From NCBI GenBank assembly GCA_019416395.1, contig DXXH01000004.1, positions 1 to 7,320 of the forward strand: a DNA stretch of 7,320 nt, read 5' to 3'. The notes beneath the pieces were generated by a model, which worked only from the letters and a program-made list of their open reading frames with translations, was not told the DNA's origin and made no database searches. A program made the position numbers and the translations under genes. The stretch is from Clostridiales bacterium (lineage in GTDB: Bacteria; Bacillota; Clostridia; Oscillospirales; Acutalibacteraceae). How positions within the stretch are numbered: position 1 is the stretch's first letter; each line of letters opens with the position of its first letter. This document shows, piece after piece, positions 5,344-7,320 of this stretch.

Positions 5344-5410
5344 TGGCTGCGCCCCAATGGCGCACTAGATTGTTTGGTGGGAAATCCCACTTTGCCAAGG
5401 GGGCTGCTTT
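5344..5410 (+). promoter_or_regulatory. Structured 5' leader with possible ribosome-site occlusion
   Basis: The leader has two perfect hairpins: TGCGCC/GGCGCA (5348-5353 with 5359-5364) and GTGGG/CCCAC (5377-5381 with 5386-5390). A competing long-range helix is possible between 5351-5360 and 5395-5404: 5 bp GCCCC/GGGGC, a 2x2 internal loop, then 3 bp TGG/CCA. It would bury the ribosome binding site AAGGGGG (5397-5403). The two states share 5351-5360 and cannot coexist. No known riboswitch class is recognised. Regulation is inferred from pairing alone. Confidence 0.4.
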
Positions 5411-6592
5411 GTGAGACGTTCTTCATTGCTGCGTTTTTTTGTACTGATGTTTTTAGAGGTGCTGGCCGCCAACATGGTTCACCCGGTAACCCCAACATTC
5501 CTTACCCAACTGGGAATGCCGGAATTTATGTTTGGGGCGGCGTTTGCTGCCATGTCCTTGACCAATTTCCTGTTTTGTCCATTTTGGGGAGCGGTGGGGG
5601 ACAGGATTGGCCGTGTGAACACCTTGTTCATCACCATTTTGGGATACGCCGTAGGGCAGCTGCTGTTTTTATTCAGCGTAACGATTTGGCAGATTTTACT
5701 GGCCCGCATGATCGCGGGTGTGTTCAGCGGCGGTGTGACCGTCTGTTTTATGGCCTATGTGGCGGATACCGCCAAACCGGAGAAATGCGGCAGGGCCATG
5801 GCGGTATCCGCGGCCCTCACCTCGGCGGGGACTGCCCTGGGGTACTTGGCCGGGGGCCTTTTGGGGGATTTCTCCGTGGCCACCAGCTTTTGGGGGCAGT
5901 TTTTTGTGCTTTGCGTTTCCGCGTTTGGAATGGGCTTGCTGCTCAAAGACGGGGACTACTACACACGGCGTCCCGTGTCCTTTGCCCAGGCATTCAATCC
6001 CCTTTCTGTGTTTTCCCGGGGGAAGGGTCATTTCACCAAGCCCATGCTGGTGTTTTTGGCGGCGGTGTTCCTGGCCTGCTTTGCCAGTACCGCCTATGAC
6101 AACGCTTTTAATTATTTCCTGAAAGACCAATTCTCCTTCCCGCCGTCCTACAATGGCTTTATTTACGCTGCGATTGGCGTGGTGGGGATCACCTTCAATA
6201 TGACTTTAGGCCTGTGGATTCAGCGGCGCACTACCTGTTATTTGCCCTTGGGGGTAATTTTCCTGCTGGCGGGGGTGACTTTGCTGGTTTCCTTGGGAAT
6301 GACCCAGGAGATGCCCTACATCTTGGTGAACATGGTGTTTTACCTGTGCAATTCCATGTATCTCCCTTTGCAGCAGGCCTTGGCCATTCGCCAGTGGCGG
6401 GACCAGAACGGGACGGTATCCGGGGTATTTTCCTCGGTGCGGGCAGCGGGCATGGTGACAGGCTCCCTGTCCGCGGGAATTTTGTATGCGGCTGCTCCCC
6501 GGCTGCCCATGTGGGTGTGCGCGGCGGTATTCTTTTTAACGGCTGTAGTGGTATTTTTCAATATGGTTCAATATAGGAGGCAAATGGTATGA
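5411..6592 (+). CDS. Major facilitator superfamily (MFS) transporter
   Basis: A 393-residue integral membrane protein with about 12 hydrophobic segments, the usual MFS size; it moves a small solute using an ion gradient. Seen: motif A GAVGDRIGR in the 2-3 loop (60-68), a motif-B-like LARMIAG with Arg99 (97-103), a motif-C-like GTALGYLAGGLLGD (140-153), a polar central loop (about 180-210), and the 8-9 loop IQRRTTC (270-276). Motif C is typical of drug/metabolite exporters, so efflux is somewhat favoured. The start is a GTG at 5411 with AAGGGGG (5397-5403) 7 bases upstream. Its TGA overlaps the ATG of the next gene, so the two are co-translated. It probably carries the ligand sensed by that regulator. 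Substrate unknown; GTG start and structured leader suggest restrained expression. Confidence 0.93.
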   Translation: MRRSSLLRFFVLMFLEVLAANMVHPVTPTFLTQLGMPEFMFGAAFAAMSLTNFLFCPFWGAVGDRIGRVNTLFITILGYAVGQLLFLFSVTIWQILLARMIAGVFSGGVTVCFMAYVADTAKPEKCGRAMAVSAALTSAGTALGYLAGGLLGDFSVATSFWGQFFVLCVSAFGMGLLLKDGDYYTRRPVSFAQAFNPLSVFSRGKGHFTKPMLVFLAAVFLACFASTAYDNAFNYFLKDQFSFPPSYNGFIYAAIGVVGITFNMTLGLWIQRRTTCYLPLGVIFLLAGVTLLVSLGMTQEMPYILVNMVFYLCNSMYLPLQQALAIRQWRDQNGTVSGVFSSVRAAGMVTGSLSAGILYAAAPRLPMWVCAAVFFLTAVVVFFNMVQYRRQMV

Positions 6593-7224
6593 CACGAGAG
6601 GAACTGTTGTCCAGATATATTCCCATAGCGGATTTCATCGCCCGTATGAACGGGGAGCACTGTGAGGTGCTGATTCACGATGTGCGGGACGTGGAGCACT
6701 CCATCATTTACGTGACCCAGCCCAGCATCACAGACCGGCACCGGGGCAATGGAATGACGGATTACGCCATTCAGCTGGTGCGCAGCAAGCGGTACTTGAC
6801 GGCGCCCTTTGTGGTGAACTATGTGGGAGGGACCCAGGAGCGGGTGCTGCGGTCTTCCACCTATTTCATCAAAGACCAGGGGGAACTGATCGGGCTGATG
6901 TGCGTGAATGTGGAAGTGGAGTATCTGCTGGAAGGGATTGATATCCTGCGCCAGGCCCTGATTCTGGATCCGGCCAAGCTGCAGCGGCAGGAGACATTCC
7001 AGCCGGGCAGCACGATTGAGGAGCGCATGGAGGCTATTTTCCAACGTGGGCTGCAAGGACGGGAACCCAAACAGCTCAGCCCCAAGGAGAAGCGGCAGGT
7101 GGTTCATGAGCTGCGCCGGGACGGGGTGTTCGACTTCAAGGGGAAAGTCAGCCAGGTGGCACAGCGGCTGGAAGTGTCGGAAAAAACCATCTATCGCTAT
7201 TTAAAGTCTGAAAGTGAATTCTAA
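6589..7224 (+). CDS. YheO/DauR-like transcriptional regulator (PAS-like sensor plus HTH)
   Basis: This 211-residue cytosolic DNA-binding protein has the two-part layout of the YheO/DauR family. The N-terminal YheO-like PAS domain (about 5-112) shows FIARMNGEHCEVLIHDVRD (16-34) and the closing strand ELIGLMCVNVEVEYL (99-113). A linker follows, then a C-terminal HTH_22-type domain (about 162-207) with recognition region VSQVAQRLEVSEKTIYRYL (187-205). DauR itself represses D-arginine catabolism genes; other members sit beside amine or amino-acid genes. The ATG at 6589 has a perfect AGGAGG (6575-6580) 8 bases upstream and overlaps the transporter stop as ATGA, so expression is coupled. Probable local regulator of the transporter operon, ligand unknown. 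Whether it activates or represses cannot be read from sequence. Confidence 0.92.
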   Translation: MTREELLSRYIPIADFIARMNGEHCEVLIHDVRDVEHSIIYVTQPSITDRHRGNGMTDYAIQLVRSKRYLTAPFVVNYVGGTQERVLRSSTYFIKDQGELIGLMCVNVEVEYLLEGIDILRQALILDPAKLQRQETFQPGSTIEERMEAIFQRGLQGREPKQLSPKEKRQVVHELRRDGVFDFKGKVSQVAQRLEVSEKTIYRYLKSESEF

Positions 7225-7320
7225 GAATTTTTTCTTAACGAAAAAATATTTGTGAATTTTTTTACAAAAAATTTGAATTTATTCGGGATAATATGATTAA
7301 AAATACGATTTTTTCTCGAA
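7225..7320. other. AT-rich intergenic tail with weak A/T hairpins
   Basis: The base composition drops sharply to about four-fifths A+T right after the regulator stop. Two perfect 8-bp inverted repeats made almost wholly of A and T occur: 7227-7234 with 7240-7247, and 7255-7262 with 7266-7273. Either could weakly aid termination, but neither has the GC-rich stem of the other terminators here. Isolated -10-like hexamers (GATAAT 7287-7292, TATGAT 7292-7297) have no properly spaced -35, so no promoter is called. Confidence 0.4.

Overview
The window looks like a chromosomal segment from a moderately GC-rich, Gram-positive anaerobe of the gut Clostridia type (Oscillospiraceae/Ruminococcaceae-like). 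Pointers are strong AGGAG-type ribosome binding sites, a lipoprotein sugar-binding protein with a DUF3502-like C-terminus, an oxygen-sensitive-type iron-sulfur L-serine dehydratase, a Bacillus-like tRNA-Pro with encoded CCA, and a YheO/DauR-like regulator. The taxon is inferred; no marker gene is present.

Left part (about 1-3240), all on the minus strand. An alpha/beta-hydrolase (esterase-like) and a GNAT acetyltransferase form a two-gene operon. It has a good sigma-A-type promoter (TTGACA-N18-TACAAT) and ends at a clear intrinsic terminator. Next comes a separately promoted carbohydrate-type ABC solute-binding lipoprotein. A 12-bp direct repeat with 22-bp period lies just upstream of its promoter and looks like an AraC-family activator site. 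A GC-rich terminator hairpin follows the gene, and only about 20 bases beyond it a further minus-strand gene begins and runs off the left edge.

Middle part (about 3240-5000), plus strand. A 58-codon gene for a small DUF3006-like protein precedes a 401-aa single-chain L-serine dehydratase (sdaA). A consensus promoter and a tRNA-Pro(TGG) gene follow immediately.

The gene-poor stretch 5000-5410 holds two head-to-tail 81-bp repeat units, each with a hairpin-plus-T6 terminator-like structure and a second hairpin. The two copies differ by seven transitions, several of which preserve or improve base pairing. After them come a promoter and a structured leader that may occlude the ribosome binding site of the next gene.

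Right part (5411-7224), plus strand. A GTG-started MFS transporter overlaps by 4 bases (ATGA) a PAS-like/HTH regulator of the YheO/DauR type, making an exporter-or-importer/regulator pair of unknown substrate. The last ~95 bases are strikingly AT-rich with weak A/T hairpins and no callable gene.

No CRISPR array, insertion sequence or obvious defence system is visible. The non-coding features (81-bp repeats, direct-repeat operator, switch-like leader) are the least ordinary content.
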